The notes under the pieces are model-generated. The model saw only the letters and a list, made by a program, of their open reading frames with translations. It was not told where the DNA came from and searched no databases. The translations under genes and the position numbers were made by a program. Positions 8,284-17,054 of a stretch of DNA of 64,000 nucleotides are shown here, in pieces. This stretch comes from an uncultured Acidobacteriia bacterium (GTDB lineage: Bacteria; Acidobacteriota; Terriglobia; Bryobacterales; Bryobacteraceae), in assembly GCA_903875575.1 (NCBI GenBank), contig CAIQWJ010000030.1, positions 1 through 64,000 on the forward strand. The letters are read 5' to 3'. How positions within the stretch are numbered: the first letter of the stretch is position 1; every line of letters starts with the position of its first letter.

Positions 8284-9644
8284 GGGGTGGTCCTCCCGGT
8301 GCGACCGCGTCGCAGGGTCTTGATGCGAAACTGGTCGGCCTGGCCGTTGTGGGTGACTGACGTCACAAATTCAGAGTTCTGGAATAGTGCGGAAGAATCG
8401 ATGACTTTCAGGAGGGGCGCGGCCTGATCGGCCTCGCCGGCGATGACGACGGAATCGGGGAAGATCTCAACGGAACTGGTCCATGCCTTTTCGGGAAGGA
8501 TGCGGACCAGTTCGTTGAGGACATCGAGATCGGCCTGGGGGCGGCGACGGAAGTCGTCGAGTGCCGCGATGCGGGCTTTGTGGGCGACGAGGGCTTTGTC
8601 GATGGACTGCACTTTCAGTGCGGCGGGTTGGAGGCGGCGTTGTTCGGCAGTGAGGTCGGCCACGTTGCGCTGCTCGTTCACGAAGGGGAGGATGACGAGG
8701 ACGATGAGGAGGGCGGCGATGACGAGCACCCCGAGAGTGATGGGGAGCAGGTAGCGAGTGCGTGAGTGCGTGGCGCGGCGATCGACGGGAAGGAGGTTGG
8801 CGAAATGAGCGGCGAGCGGCGCGGAGGCGGCGAGGGCTGCTGCCCAGGCGAGCGGGGATATTTGCGGATCCGGTGCGTTGAGGGCCTGAGTTAGTGTCAG
8901 GACAGGTTGGTCTTCTGGCATGCGTAACTCGCCGCGCGCGACGGAAAAAGCGCGGTCGGGAGGAAGCGTAAAGCCAGACGAGTAGCAGGGTTTTGACTGG
9001 CTCTCACCGTAGACTTCCACACGATTCGGCTGGCTGGTTGCGGAGGGGAGGGCTGCGTAACAAAAAATGGAAACCGGCGCGGCGTGGTGCAAGCGCAGCG
9101 CCGCGTGGATGACTGCCGCGGAGAAAGTGACGGCGGCCATCGGAACGCCGGCTTCCGAAAACAGGGATTCGTAGTGGGCGAGGGTAGACTGGCGAACGAT
9201 GCCAACCATGGCCTCATTCGGAGAGACGCGCCACCATGCCCATTCGATGGGTTGCTCATCCCAGGGGTGGAGGGTATCGAGTTGCAGTTCGAGGGCGGCT
9301 GCGGTGTCCTTGTCTGTGACGCCGGGGAGTTTGACCGCGCGGACAATCACTTCTTCGCGGGGCAGGACGAGCGTTGCTGCGAGGTGGGGTTCACCAGCGG
9401 AGGTCAGGAAACGCGAGAGTTCGGAACCCCAGTCTGAGGCGGGGCGGGAAGCGAAGTTCGATATGGCGGTGGTCGCGATCAGGCTTGAGGACGAGGGACG
9501 CGAGCGGGCGATCACGACTTCCAGGGAACCGTTCGCGATGGCGAGGCCGAAGCCGGTGCCGAAGACGTTCAGCGTTCTCAGAATGGACAGGGGCGTGCCG
9601 GGTTGGGCGACGGCGTTGGCGGGCAACGAGAGGGTGTCCGTCAT
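8280..9644 (-). CDS. gspL: GspL-like T2SS platform protein (PilM/PilN-type)
   Basis: A 454-residue protein. The first 300 residues form an actin-like cytoplasmic domain (LVLPREEVIVRAVKLPGV ... LELQLDTLHPWDEQPIEWAWW), as in GspL or PilM. One transmembrane helix follows (residues about 300-325, LLPITLGVLVIAALLIVLVI), then a coiled coil and a periplasmic PilN-type domain (LNELVRILPEKAWTSSVEI). It links the ATPase GspE to the membrane platform. The start overlaps the gspK stop as ATGA. Confidence 0.8.
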   Translation of the reverse strand: MTDTLSLPANAVAQPGTPLSILRTLNVFGTGFGLAIANGSLEVVIARSRPSSSSLIATTAISNFASRPASDWGSELSRFLTSAGEPHLAATLVLPREEVIVRAVKLPGVTDKDTAAALELQLDTLHPWDEQPIEWAWWRVSPNEAMVGIVRQSTLAHYESLFSEAGVPMAAVTFSAAVIHAALRLHHAAPVSIFCYAALPSATSQPNRVEVYGESQSKPCYSSGFTLPPDRAFSVARGELRMPEDQPVLTLTQALNAPDPQISPLAWAAALAASAPLAAHFANLLPVDRRATHSRTRYLLPITLGVLVIAALLIVLVILPFVNEQRNVADLTAEQRRLQPAALKVQSIDKALVAHKARIAALDDFRRRPQADLDVLNELVRILPEKAWTSSVEIFPDSVVIAGEADQAAPLLKVIDSSALFQNSEFVTSVTHNGQADQFRIKTLRRGRTGRTTP

Positions 9645-10636
9645 GTTCTGTCAAACCAGCGAAGGACTTCAAAGCCCGGAGCGGTTCCTTTGCGGGGGTC
9701 GGCGAACGTAAAGTGGATGAGAGCAGCGACGGTGCGACGGAGGTCTGACAGCTTGCCATCGGAGGCCTTCAGGCGCGCGGTGGCGCGGAAGGTGTACATG
9801 GAGAGGCCGCCGAGCGTCAATCGCGCGCCGGAATGGCCCAGTTCGCGCTGGAGATCGGCGAATTCGCGGAAATCCGCGACAGGGCGAATGGCGCGACGCT
9901 GGAGGATGGCGGCTGCGTCTTCGGGATTGAGGCCGACGGCCTGCAGGGTGGCGGACTGAGCAGTGTTGACGTCAACGGAATTGCTGCTGCCAAACACAGA
10001 CAGACAATCGCGCAGGCCGGGCCGCGAGTTGTCGAGCGTATCGCCGTAGTAGAGACTGGACGTCATGCCTTTGACCTGAAGAAGCTCCTCGTTCTCTTGA
10101 AATGACGCGTGGCGAGGCAAAAAAGACGGAGCCTGAGCGAGATAAAAGGCGTCGAACGGGCTCTCCCGGGTACCGTCCGCAGGGGTGCGCCAGTCGAGAA
10201 TGGCCGATGTAAGTTCCGTTGCGCGGTCGATGGGGACGGATAGCGCGGTCAGGAGGCGGAGCAACTCTTCGGGCTTGATGTAGTTTACGTTGAGGCGGGC
10301 GGTTTCCGGGATGAGGTCAACGGTCACGTGAGCGGTGGGGAAATCCAACTCCATTTTGGGCTGGCCGGCCCGGTAGTAGAGCGGCTGGCCGGCTTCGTCG
10401 GCGTAGTTGATCCACTGGAAGTGCAGGGCGGCGCGTTCGATGGCACCGCGGGCGACAAAGTAGGCTTTGGTGTCGTCGACACCGGTGGCCGTACGTTCGG
10501 TTTCGCCGCGAACGTTGGACGCGACGGCGAGGCCGATAGCGGAGAGCGCGGCGGTGAGCCACAGGACGGTGAGGAGGGCGGAACCGCAGCGGCGGGATGA
10601 TTTGCGGGGGGTGGTGGGGTTGATTTCGCCAGGCAC
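9641..10636 (-). CDS. gspK: GspK minor pseudopilin
   Basis: A 331-residue GspK-type protein, the large minor pseudopilin that caps the T2SS pseudopilus with GspI and GspJ. The prepilin-like start is RRCG followed by SALLTVLWLTAALSAIGLAV. Then comes the long alpha domain with LLRLLTALSVPIDRATELTSAILDW and ...VDVNTAQSATLQAVGLNPEDA, a helix-hairpin-helix-like SAM stretch usual in GspK. I prefer the GTG at 10636. The in-frame ATG at 10852 would add 72 residues translated from a repeat-containing insert and would leave the prepilin leader implausibly long. The gap before this gene is the only sizeable one in the operon. Confidence 0.85.
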   Translation of the reverse strand: MPGEINPTTPRKSSRRCGSALLTVLWLTAALSAIGLAVASNVRGETERTATGVDDTKAYFVARGAIERAALHFQWINYADEAGQPLYYRAGQPKMELDFPTAHVTVDLIPETARLNVNYIKPEELLRLLTALSVPIDRATELTSAILDWRTPADGTRESPFDAFYLAQAPSFLPRHASFQENEELLQVKGMTSSLYYGDTLDNSRPGLRDCLSVFGSSNSVDVNTAQSATLQAVGLNPEDAAAILQRRAIRPVADFREFADLQRELGHSGARLTLGGLSMYTFRATARLKASDGKLSDLRRTVAALIHFTFADPRKGTAPGFEVLRWFDRT

Positions 10637-10679
10637 GCAAGGTTCTGATGTTTTGAGGTGGAGCGGCCGCCGCAGGGCA

Positions 10680-10743
10680 CCAGTTGGTTGTTGGGATGGA
10701 AGATTGTGCAAACGCTCCCTCGCGGTCGCGGCTCCCCAACTGG
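10680..10743 (+). repeat. Palindromic dispersed repeat between gspJ and gspK
   Basis: Inverted arms ccagttgg (10680-10687) and ccaactgg (10736-10743) enclose a GC-rich core, acgctccctcgcggtcgcgg, at 10712-10731. A near copy of the core lies at 4263-4282. The element sits in the roughly 200 bp separating gspJ (stop at 10836) from gspK (start 10636), where all other gsp junctions overlap or are under 15 bases. This looks like a REP/MITE-like insertion in the operon. Confidence 0.5.
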
Positions 10744-10835
10744 ATTGGATGTTGCCGGTGGTTTCCGAGGAGTGTGGCGGTGTGTGGGGATTATGGTTGC
10801 GGTGACGCGCGTTGGGGCTGTCGCCGTGGAGGATT

Positions 10836-11579
10836 TCAGAGCTTATCTTCATAGAAAGTCCCCGGTTTGAGATTGATTTGAAGCGGCACGGTTACTGTGG
10901 AGACATGCAGGTCTGAAGGCGCGCCATCGAGGGGCGACATTTCAATGCGAACTCCTCTGGGTAATTGACGCTGATAAAACCATTCAGACTTCCAGACCTG
11001 AAAGGGAGGTTCGGCCTGAGGCACAAGGTAGGTGAAGCGGCAGATAGCCAGACGATCGGCGAGAACGAAAGACTGGGAACCGGCGGCGACGGAATTGAAA
11101 TGGACGGCACCATCTGGATCGATGGAAGAGAACATACTGCCGGCCTGGGCGGGGCCGGTATAAGGGGTCTCATTCACGATGAGGCGGACGCCTCGTCCGT
11201 CTGCGCCGGGGATGATCTGGAGGACGGCGATCTGCGGCTTGCCGCGCCAGGCATCCTGCAACGAGTAGGAGGTGACAAAGCGCATCGTTTGGGGCTCCCA
11301 TTGGTAGAAGGGGAGTGGTGAGGCGGGAGCGGCGGTAGGGCGATAGTCGGCTATCGTGTACGTGAAGCCTGCGATTTCATTCTCGATGATGCGGCGTGCG
11401 TAGGAGACTCGGCGGTCGGTCACGAGACGGGAATCCACTTTGTCCATGGTGTTGAAGCCGATGCGCATGGCGACGAGGACGCCAACGGAAAGCAGGCTGA
11501 GCAGGGAGACCGCGATGAGGATCTCGATGAGCGTCACGCCCGCGCGGGCGGATGGTTTCCCGTTGGCCGGTTGGGACAT
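10836..11579 (-). CDS. gspJ: GspJ minor pseudopilin
   Basis: A 247-residue pseudopilin. The type III signal is PSARAG then VTLIEILIAVSLLSLLSVGV, with the conserved Glu at +5 of the mature form and a single hydrophobic helix. The large C-terminal domain is typical of GspJ (PQAEPPFQVWKSEWFYQRQLPRG...). The start at 11579 shares its A with the gspI TAA stop (TAATG). A much longer opening upstream is gspI read in another frame and was discarded. Confidence 0.88.
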   Translation of the reverse strand: MSQPANGKPSARAGVTLIEILIAVSLLSLLSVGVLVAMRIGFNTMDKVDSRLVTDRRVSYARRIIENEIAGFTYTIADYRPTAAPASPLPFYQWEPQTMRFVTSYSLQDAWRGKPQIAVLQIIPGADGRGVRLIVNETPYTGPAQAGSMFSSIDPDGAVHFNSVAAGSQSFVLADRLAICRFTYLVPQAEPPFQVWKSEWFYQRQLPRGVRIEMSPLDGAPSDLHVSTVTVPLQINLKPGTFYEDKL

Positions 11580-12016
11580 TATTGGCCACCCAGCGGCGAT
11601 GGGATGGGAGTCCGGCGATAGCTTCGAAGCTGCATGGTGCGGCGGCCGCCGGAGGCCGGTTCCCACCAGACATCGAGCGCGATCTCCTGAAGGACGATTG
11701 TGCCAGGGCCTGCTTGTGGCGGGACGTCGAAGGGCCTCAGTGCTGCTTTCCAGCCGCTGGGTATGCCGCCCGACTGATCGGAGGGGAAGTTGCCGTCTGC
11801 CGAGCCATCGAAGGGAAGAGTTGGATCGAGCAGAAGATCGTTCATCCTCGTGCGTGCGAGCATTACAGCGCGGTCGTAGTCGGCCAGGCGGCCGGCGTTC
11901 TTCACGGATTGGCTGAGGCCAACGATCATGCCGGTGACGGCGATGCCCATGATGACGGTAGCGACCAGAACTTCGAGGAGGGTGAAGCCGGCGCGGCGGG
12001 ATGCGGCGGGTTTCAT
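11579..12016 (-). CDS. gspI: GspI minor pseudopilin
   Basis: A 145-residue pseudopilin with the signal SRRAG followed by FTLLEVLVATVIMGIAVTGM, the Glu-5 of type IV pilin-like proteins, then the short GspI domain (MLARTRMNDLLLDPTLPF). GspI is thought to start assembly of the pseudopilus tip with GspJ and GspK. The start overlaps gspH by four bases (ATGA). Confidence 0.88.
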   Translation of the reverse strand: MKPAASRRAGFTLLEVLVATVIMGIAVTGMIVGLSQSVKNAGRLADYDRAVMLARTRMNDLLLDPTLPFDGSADGNFPSDQSGGIPSGWKAALRPFDVPPQAGPGTIVLQEIALDVWWEPASGGRRTMQLRSYRRTPIPSPLGGQ

Positions 12017-12483
12017 TGGGTGGCGTCTCCAAGGCGGCGGACGATGGGGACGGCGGTCACGGGGTCGACTTCGATGGAGCGGCGAGCGCCTTTTTCATTG
12101 CGGAGCGAGACTGCAATACGCGGGAAGGCACCGCCGGGGAAGAGCATGTAGCGGTGGGGTTCGTCGCCTTCCAGGAAGATTCCGGAGGGCAACTGGTAAG
12201 TAGTGGAGGGTTTGTCGCCGGACGTGGCCGTGAATGTGTCGAGGCGGTTTTCTTTGGGTGAAACGACTATGGCGGCGGCCTGTTCATGGCGTTCCACGGT
12301 ATTCATGGACGAAGTGAGAAAACTTGCCACGGCGCTGGCGGACGACGCCAGACGGACACCAGCCAACCCTGAGGTGAGGGAAGGGAAGGACAGGCTCACG
12401 ATGGTGCCGATGATGGTGACCACGATCAGCATCTCGAGGAGCGTGACGCCTGCGCGCGCGTGTCCCGGCCGGAAAGGTTTCAT
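12013..12483 (-). CDS. gspH: GspH minor pseudopilin
   Basis: A 156-residue pseudopilin with the signal GHARAG followed by VTLLEMLIVVTIIGTIVSLSF. The C-terminal beta domain has RLASSASAVASFLTSSMNTV and a later FPGGAFPRIAVSL. It sits between gspG and gspI, as in standard T2SS operons, which with the length supports GspH. Confidence 0.85.
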   Translation of the reverse strand: MKPFRPGHARAGVTLLEMLIVVTIIGTIVSLSFPSLTSGLAGVRLASSASAVASFLTSSMNTVERHEQAAAIVVSPKENRLDTFTATSGDKPSTTYQLPSGIFLEGDEPHRYMLFPGGAFPRIAVSLRNEKGARRSIEVDPVTAVPIVRRLGDATQ

Positions 12484-12494
12484 TGCGGGCGAGG

Positions 12495-12938
12495 CTATTT
12501 CCAGCTCAGGACGTCGGCATTCAGTTCGGTGCCGCCGGGTTGGCCATCGGCACCGTAGCTGATGATGTCAGGTTCGTCGCCATGGTCGCCGGGGAATTTG
12601 TAGACGTAGGGATGGGACCAGGGATCGGTACTGAGGTCTCTGGTCAGATAAGGTCCGTGCCACTGTTCGACGCCCTGCGGCTGCTGACGGAGCGCCGCGA
12701 GGCCCTGTTCGGTTGTCGGGAAGCCGCCGGTATCGAGTTTATATTGGCCGAGGGCGAGTTGAAAGGCCGAGATCTGTTCCTTTGCAGCCACGACACGGGC
12801 CTGGTCGCCGCGGTGCAGGAGGCGTGGGCCGACGATAGCGGCGAAGAGCGCAATGATGGTCACGACGACGAGCATTTCGATGAGCGTGACGCCGGCGCGG
12901 TGGTTTCTTCTTTTTTGGATGACGTGGTTCATGAGCAT
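12495..12938 (-). CDS. gspG: GspG major pseudopilin
   Basis: A 147-residue major pseudopilin, the main subunit of the T2SS piston. The signal is RNHRAG followed by VTLIEMLVVVTIIALFAAIV. The family hallmarks LGQYKLDTGGFPTTEQGLAAL and the C-terminal calcium loop region (DIISYGADGQPGGTELNADV) are present. The ATG at 12938 has AGGAAA about 8 bases upstream, the best ribosome binding site in the operon, which fits a subunit needed in excess. There is a 9-base gap after gspF. Confidence 0.95.
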   Translation of the reverse strand: MLMNHVIQKRRNHRAGVTLIEMLVVVTIIALFAAIVGPRLLHRGDQARVVAAKEQISAFQLALGQYKLDTGGFPTTEQGLAALRQQPQGVEQWHGPYLTRDLSTDPWSHPYVYKFPGDHGDEPDIISYGADGQPGGTELNADVLSWK

Positions 12939-12947
12939 TCGATTTTC

Positions 12948-14177
12948 CTAAATTGCAACGTCGTTGATGCTGGTGATAGCGATCAGCATGCTGAGTACGA
13001 GCGCTCCTACGATCAACCCCATGGTGAGGATGACGAGGGGCTCGAAAGCGGAGGTGAAGCGCTTGATGGCGGAGCGGGTTTCTTCTTCGTAGATGTCGGC
13101 CATGCGGGCGAACATCTGATCGAGTTTGCCGGTTTCTTCGCCGACGGTCAGAAGGTGGGACGCGAGCGGCGGGAACATGTGAGTTCTGGCTAACGGCTGA
13201 GCGAGGCCCTCGCCACGCTTGACTCCCTGGGCGACTTCTTTGAGGGCGTTGGCCATGCGGGTGTTGTAGAGAATGCCTGCCGAAATGTGGAGCGACTGCA
13301 CCAGGGGCACGGAGTTGGCGACCAGCGTGGACATGGCGCGGGCGAAGCGGGAAGTCTCGGCCTTGCGGAGGGCTTCGCCGAGGAGCGGGATCTTCAGGCG
13401 GGTGCCATCCCACCAGGAACGGCCTGCCGGCGTGCTGGTGTAGAGGCGGAAGGCGGTGGCGACGGCGGCGATGGCGAGGACGACCAGCCAGGTCCAGTCC
13501 TGCACGATTTTGCTGACATCGAGCATGATCTTCGTGGGGACGGGGATCTGCATACGGCCGTCTTCGAAGATGCTGGCGAAGCGCGGGACGACGAAATCGA
13601 GCAGGATGAAGACTGAGGCCGCGCCGACCAATGCGAGCACGGCGGGGTAGATCATCGACGAGATGATGTAGCCGCGCAACTGGTCGCGGGACTTTTCAAA
13701 TTCGGCGAGGCGATCAAAGATGCCGCCGAGGCTGCCGGAGGCTTCACCGGCGCGCACCATGTTGATGAAGAGATCGGAGAAATACTGCGGGTGAAGGGCG
13801 AGGGAATCGGCCAGCGATTTGCCGCCTTTGATGGAGCGCAGGATATCGGACACGATGACGCGGAACTGGGCGTGGGTGGTGAGTTCGGTGGTGATGGTCA
13901 GGGCGCGATCGAGCGGGACGCCGGAGTTGAGCAGGGTGGAGAGTTCCTGTGTGAAGAAGAGAACGTCGCGACGGCGACTGCCACCGAAGGACGGCAGATT
14001 CAAGGTGAAGGCCTTCTTCTCTTCGGCACCGACGTAGACGGGAGTCAGGCCCTGGCGGCGGAGTTCGCGGGCGACGGCAGTGGTGGTGTCGGCCGTGATC
14101 AGGCCCGTGCGAAGCTTGCCATCGCTGCCGACGGCGCGGTAGTGAAACGACGTGGTGGAGGAGGTGGCAGCCGGCAT
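12948..14177 (-). CDS. gspF: T2SS inner-membrane platform protein GspF
   Basis: A 409-residue polytopic protein with the two tandem GspF/PilC domains: FFTQELSTLLNSGVPLDRAL, and later SRFARAMSTLVANSVPLVQSL. Three transmembrane helices are seen (around VLALVGAASVFILL, WLVVLAIAAVATAF and LVILTMGLIVGALVLSML). It couples the ATPase GspE to pseudopilin assembly. I chose the ATG at 14177, which overlaps the gspE stop as TGATG. A TTG one codon earlier is possible. Confidence 0.95.
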   Translation of the reverse strand: MPAATSSTTSFHYRAVGSDGKLRTGLITADTTTAVARELRRQGLTPVYVGAEEKKAFTLNLPSFGGSRRRDVLFFTQELSTLLNSGVPLDRALTITTELTTHAQFRVIVSDILRSIKGGKSLADSLALHPQYFSDLFINMVRAGEASGSLGGIFDRLAEFEKSRDQLRGYIISSMIYPAVLALVGAASVFILLDFVVPRFASIFEDGRMQIPVPTKIMLDVSKIVQDWTWLVVLAIAAVATAFRLYTSTPAGRSWWDGTRLKIPLLGEALRKAETSRFARAMSTLVANSVPLVQSLHISAGILYNTRMANALKEVAQGVKRGEGLAQPLARTHMFPPLASHLLTVGEETGKLDQMFARMADIYEEETRSAIKRFTSAFEPLVILTMGLIVGALVLSMLIAITSINDVAI

Positions 14178-15856
14178 CAAAATTCCTGGGTGACGCGGGT
14201 GACTTCTTCGGCGGTGGTGACGCCGAGTTTAACTTTCATCCAGCCGTCTTCGCGGAGCTGGCGCATGCCGTTGCGTTTGGCAGCGTCAGTGAGGCGGCTG
14301 GCATCGGCACCGGCCATGATCAGGTCGCGAAGTTCTTCGTTCAGTTCCATCAATTCGAAGATGCCGGCGCGGCCTTTGTAGCCGGAACCGTTGCAGGCGC
14401 TGCAACCGCGGCCATGGAACGATTCGACGTGTTCGCCCCAGGGGTTGAGGACTTTGCCCGCGCTCTCGCGGCAGTTCGAGCAGATGAGCCGGACGAGGCG
14501 TTGGGCGAGGACCGCGACGACGGAGGAAGTGATCAGGTAGTTTTCGACACCCATGTCTGTGAGGCGGGTGACGGCGCTGGGGGCGTCATTGGTGTGGAGG
14601 GTGGAGAAGACGAAGTGGCCGGTGAGGGCGGAACGGATGGCGATGTCGGCGGTTTCGCGGTCGCGGATTTCGCCGATCATGATGACGTCGGGATCCTGGC
14701 GGACGATGTGACGGATGCCGGCGGCGAAGGTGAGGCCGATCTGCGGATTGACGTGCATCTGATTGATGCCATCCATTTGGTATTCGACGGGGTCTTCAAT
14801 CGTAATGATCTTTTTGTCCGGCAGGTTGATGCCCTTGAGCGCGGAGTAGAGGGTGGTAGATTTGCCGCTGCCGGTGGGGCCGGTGACCAGAAAAATGCCG
14901 TGGGGCAGGGAAGTGAAGTGCTCCATGCGGCTCAGCATGTGGTCGTCAAAGCCGAGGCGACGGAGGTCGTAAAAGTCCCCGGCGGAACGGTCGAGGAGGC
15001 GCATGACGACGCTTTCGCCATAGAGAGTAGGGAGGGTGGAGACGCGAAGGTCGACATCGCGGCCGAGGATGCGGAGCTTGATGCGACCATCCTGCGGAAG
15101 GCGGCGCTCAGCGATGTTCAGTTTCGCCATCAGCTTGAGGCGGGAAATGATGGCTGCCTTGAGTTCGCGGGGCGGCTGATCCTGATTGAACAGGACGCCA
15201 TCGACGCGGAAGCGAATGCGGAATTCCTTTTCGAACGGCTCGATATGGATGTCGCTGGCGCGCTTCTCGATGGCCTGCGCGATCATTGCGTTCACGAGCC
15301 GGATGACAGGCGCTTCGCTCGCCATGTCGCGAAGGTGTTCGAGATCTTCTTCATCGCCAGAAGTGAGGCCAATGGCGGCGGACTGGCGATCACCTTCGGC
15401 GTAGTTACGGTCGAGGGCATCGAGGATGTCCTGTTCGGAGGCGAGTTGGGGGCGGACTTCGAGTTTCGAGAAGGTCTGGACGGCGTTGATGGCTTCGAAA
15501 TCCAAAGGGTCTGCCATGGCGAGGGTGAGGGTACCTTCGTCGATGGAGACGGGGAAGAGAAATGACTGTCGCAGGAAGCGAGGGGAGAGGCCTTCGAGCT
15601 CCGGGGCAGGGGGCGGCGTGGTGAGAGTCGCGATCGGAAGGCCGAGTTGGGTGGAGAGCGCGGTGAGCAGATCGCGTTCGGCGAGGTAGCCCATGTCGAC
15701 GAGGATGCGGCCGAGCTTGTCGCCACGTTCGCGCTGGAGTTCAAGGGCGCGGTCGAGGTCTTCAGCGGCAATGACGCCGCGCTCGATCAGGAGTTGGCCC
15801 AGCCGCTGGTGGGCGGAGGCATGGTTCGACTCCAGGTTGTGAGGTTGGGCCGACAC
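14177..15856 (-). CDS. gspE: T2SS assembly ATPase GspE
   Basis: A 559-residue secretion ATPase that powers pseudopilus extension from the cytoplasm. Residues about 1-150 form MshEN/GspE-N domains (LGQLLIERGVIAAEDLDRAL; LGRILVDMGYLAERDLL). The nucleotide-binding core has Walker A GPTGSGKSTTLY, an Asp box and a Walker B region (DPDVIMIGEIRDRETADIA), and a His box (STLHTNDAPSA). The four-cysteine zinc element is intact (CSNC ... CSAC). It starts with GTG at 15856, sharing a base with the preceding stop codon. Confidence 0.97.
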   Translation of the reverse strand: MSAQPHNLESNHASAHQRLGQLLIERGVIAAEDLDRALELQRERGDKLGRILVDMGYLAERDLLTALSTQLGLPIATLTTPPPAPELEGLSPRFLRQSFLFPVSIDEGTLTLAMADPLDFEAINAVQTFSKLEVRPQLASEQDILDALDRNYAEGDRQSAAIGLTSGDEEDLEHLRDMASEAPVIRLVNAMIAQAIEKRASDIHIEPFEKEFRIRFRVDGVLFNQDQPPRELKAAIISRLKLMAKLNIAERRLPQDGRIKLRILGRDVDLRVSTLPTLYGESVVMRLLDRSAGDFYDLRRLGFDDHMLSRMEHFTSLPHGIFLVTGPTGSGKSTTLYSALKGINLPDKKIITIEDPVEYQMDGINQMHVNPQIGLTFAAGIRHIVRQDPDVIMIGEIRDRETADIAIRSALTGHFVFSTLHTNDAPSAVTRLTDMGVENYLITSSVVAVLAQRLVRLICSNCRESAGKVLNPWGEHVESFHGRGCSACNGSGYKGRAGIFELMELNEELRDLIMAGADASRLTDAAKRNGMRQLREDGWMKVKLGVTTAEEVTRVTQEF

Positions 15857-16440
15857 TATTCTTCACGCTCTTCGATTAAGGCGGCGAGATCCGCGGGAGA
15901 TGCCTTGCGGGCTACGGCGTCGAGAAGTTTCTGCCGGTTTGCGGTCATGGTGAGACGGCGCGGGAGGTGGCTGTGGTCTTCAAAGCTGAAGCTGAAGAAG
16001 TAGGCCTCGAAGATGATGTTCTGTTCTGGCGGGAGGGTGGTGAGGGTGCCTGCAGCCTTCACCACGAGATCCCGCATGGTGTCTTTGAAGACGACGAGTT
16101 TCGCTACTTTGCGGTCGTGATCGGACTTGATTTCTTCCTTTGAGATGGTCGCATTGACAAGGCCTGGCGGCGTGATGTTGACGAGGCTAAGTTCGAAGGT
16201 TACGATGACGCCGTAACCGGGCAGCCATGTGCCGCGTGCGGGACCGACGAGATCCCAAGGGTCGCCGGCGGTGACGCGGCCGAGGCCGATGGTTTCGGTG
16301 GCAAACTTCGCGTTGGTGAAGGCTTCTACTGTTTTCAGGGCGGAAATTGAGACCACGGGTTCGGTAGTGGCACCGAGAGTGGCGGCCGACGAAAAGGAGG
16401 CGATTACCGCGGCCAGTATCAGCAGGCTGATTGATTTCAC
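15856..16440 (-). CDS. Exported protein of unknown function, T2SS operon
   Basis: A 194-residue protein with a clear signal peptide (ISLLILAAVIASFSSAATLG). The mature part has a mixed alpha/beta pattern with a helix-rich C terminus (RQKLLDAVARKASPADLAAL) and no cysteines or membrane segment. I do not recognise the family. It sits between the anti-sigma factor and gspE, overlapping both by one to four bases, so it is made together with them. Being periplasmic and next to the anti-sigma factor it may sense or buffer envelope state, but that is only a guess from position. Confidence 0.75.
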   Translation of the reverse strand: MKSISLLILAAVIASFSSAATLGATTEPVVSISALKTVEAFTNAKFATETIGLGRVTAGDPWDLVGPARGTWLPGYGVIVTFELSLVNITPPGLVNATISKEEIKSDHDRKVAKLVVFKDTMRDLVVKAAGTLTTLPPEQNIIFEAYFFSFSFEDHSHLPRRLTMTANRQKLLDAVARKASPADLAALIEEREE

Positions 16441-17054
16441 TGGGAGACTCCCGGGCGACCCTCGTCGCTCAAGAGCGCGAGGCGGGCATGGAGGGAGCGT
16501 TTCTGCAGGTCCATATTCTCCTGGGCGGCGATCATTAGGTTGCGCGCCTGTTGCGCATACTTGGTTTCCACCTGGCTCAACGCGGCATTGGTCATGCGGA
16601 CATCGTCGGCGTGAGTGTCTGCGACGGCCTGGGCGACGGCTTTGGTAATTGCCTCATCCAACTGGGCTTTCGTTACCTGCGCGGTCTGAACTGCGGGAGA
16701 CGTATCCGTTGGGTGTGTATTTGCGGTGTACCGGTAAGCGGAGAATGAGAGTCCGGCGGCGAGGATACAGGCGGAAGCAAAGCCGAGGCGCGCGGCGGAA
16801 TTCCAGAACGCCGCAAACCAACCCTGAGGTGCAACGTTTTCCGAGACAAACGAGATGCGGCTGGGGATTTCCTGATCCGGGAGGACACGGAGAACTGCCG
16901 TTGTGAGGCGCAGGCGATCCAGTTCACCGGCGCAATCCGAGCAGGCGGTGAGGTGCTGTTCCAGATCCCGCCGTTCAGTGGGGGCCAGTTCGTCGAAGGC
17001 GTAATCGCGGACCAGTTCCGTGCGGTTACAGGGGGATTGATCGTTCCTATTCAT
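16437..17054 (-). CDS. Zinc-binding anti-sigma factor, membrane-anchored
   Basis: A 205-residue anti-sigma protein. The N-terminal ZAS domain has ERRDLEQHLTACSDCAGEL, giving the His-x3-Cys-x2-Cys zinc motif. One transmembrane helix (LGFASACILAAGLSFSAYRY) follows at about residues 90-110, and then a periplasmic helical, Gln/Ala-rich coiled region (residues about 130-195). It should hold the sigma factor encoded just upstream at the membrane until a signal releases it. The ATG at 17054 overlaps the sigma stop as ATGA. The longer opening from 17174 lies inside the sigma gene. Confidence 0.88.
   Translation of the reverse strand: MNRNDQSPCNRTELVRDYAFDELAPTERRDLEQHLTACSDCAGELDRLRLTTAVLRVLPDQEIPSRISFVSENVAPQGWFAAFWNSAARLGFASACILAAGLSFSAYRYTANTHPTDTSPAVQTAQVTKAQLDEAITKAVAQAVADTHADDVRMTNAALSQVETKYAQQARNLMIAAQENMDLQKRSLHARLALLSDEGRPGVSQ

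Noticed and set aside
10636..10852. gspK start at the ATG at 10852
   Set aside because: It would translate a palindromic repeat and put about 72 extra residues before the prepilin signal.
11579..12032. Upstream extension of gspJ to 12032
   Set aside because: It runs through gspI in another frame, and the pseudopilin signal of GspJ begins only after the ATG at 11579.
14414..15565. Plus-strand reading frame of 383 codons opposite gspE
   Set aside because: It is antisense to a canonical ATPase, and its Asp/Glu/Gly-rich composition mirrors the opposite strand's codons.
4295..15856. Type IV pilus rather than type II secretion
   Set aside because: PilM/N/O/P-like architectures are shared, but the full G-H-I-J-K pseudopilin set and a GspE/GspD pair without PilT, PilA or PilY favour a T2SS.
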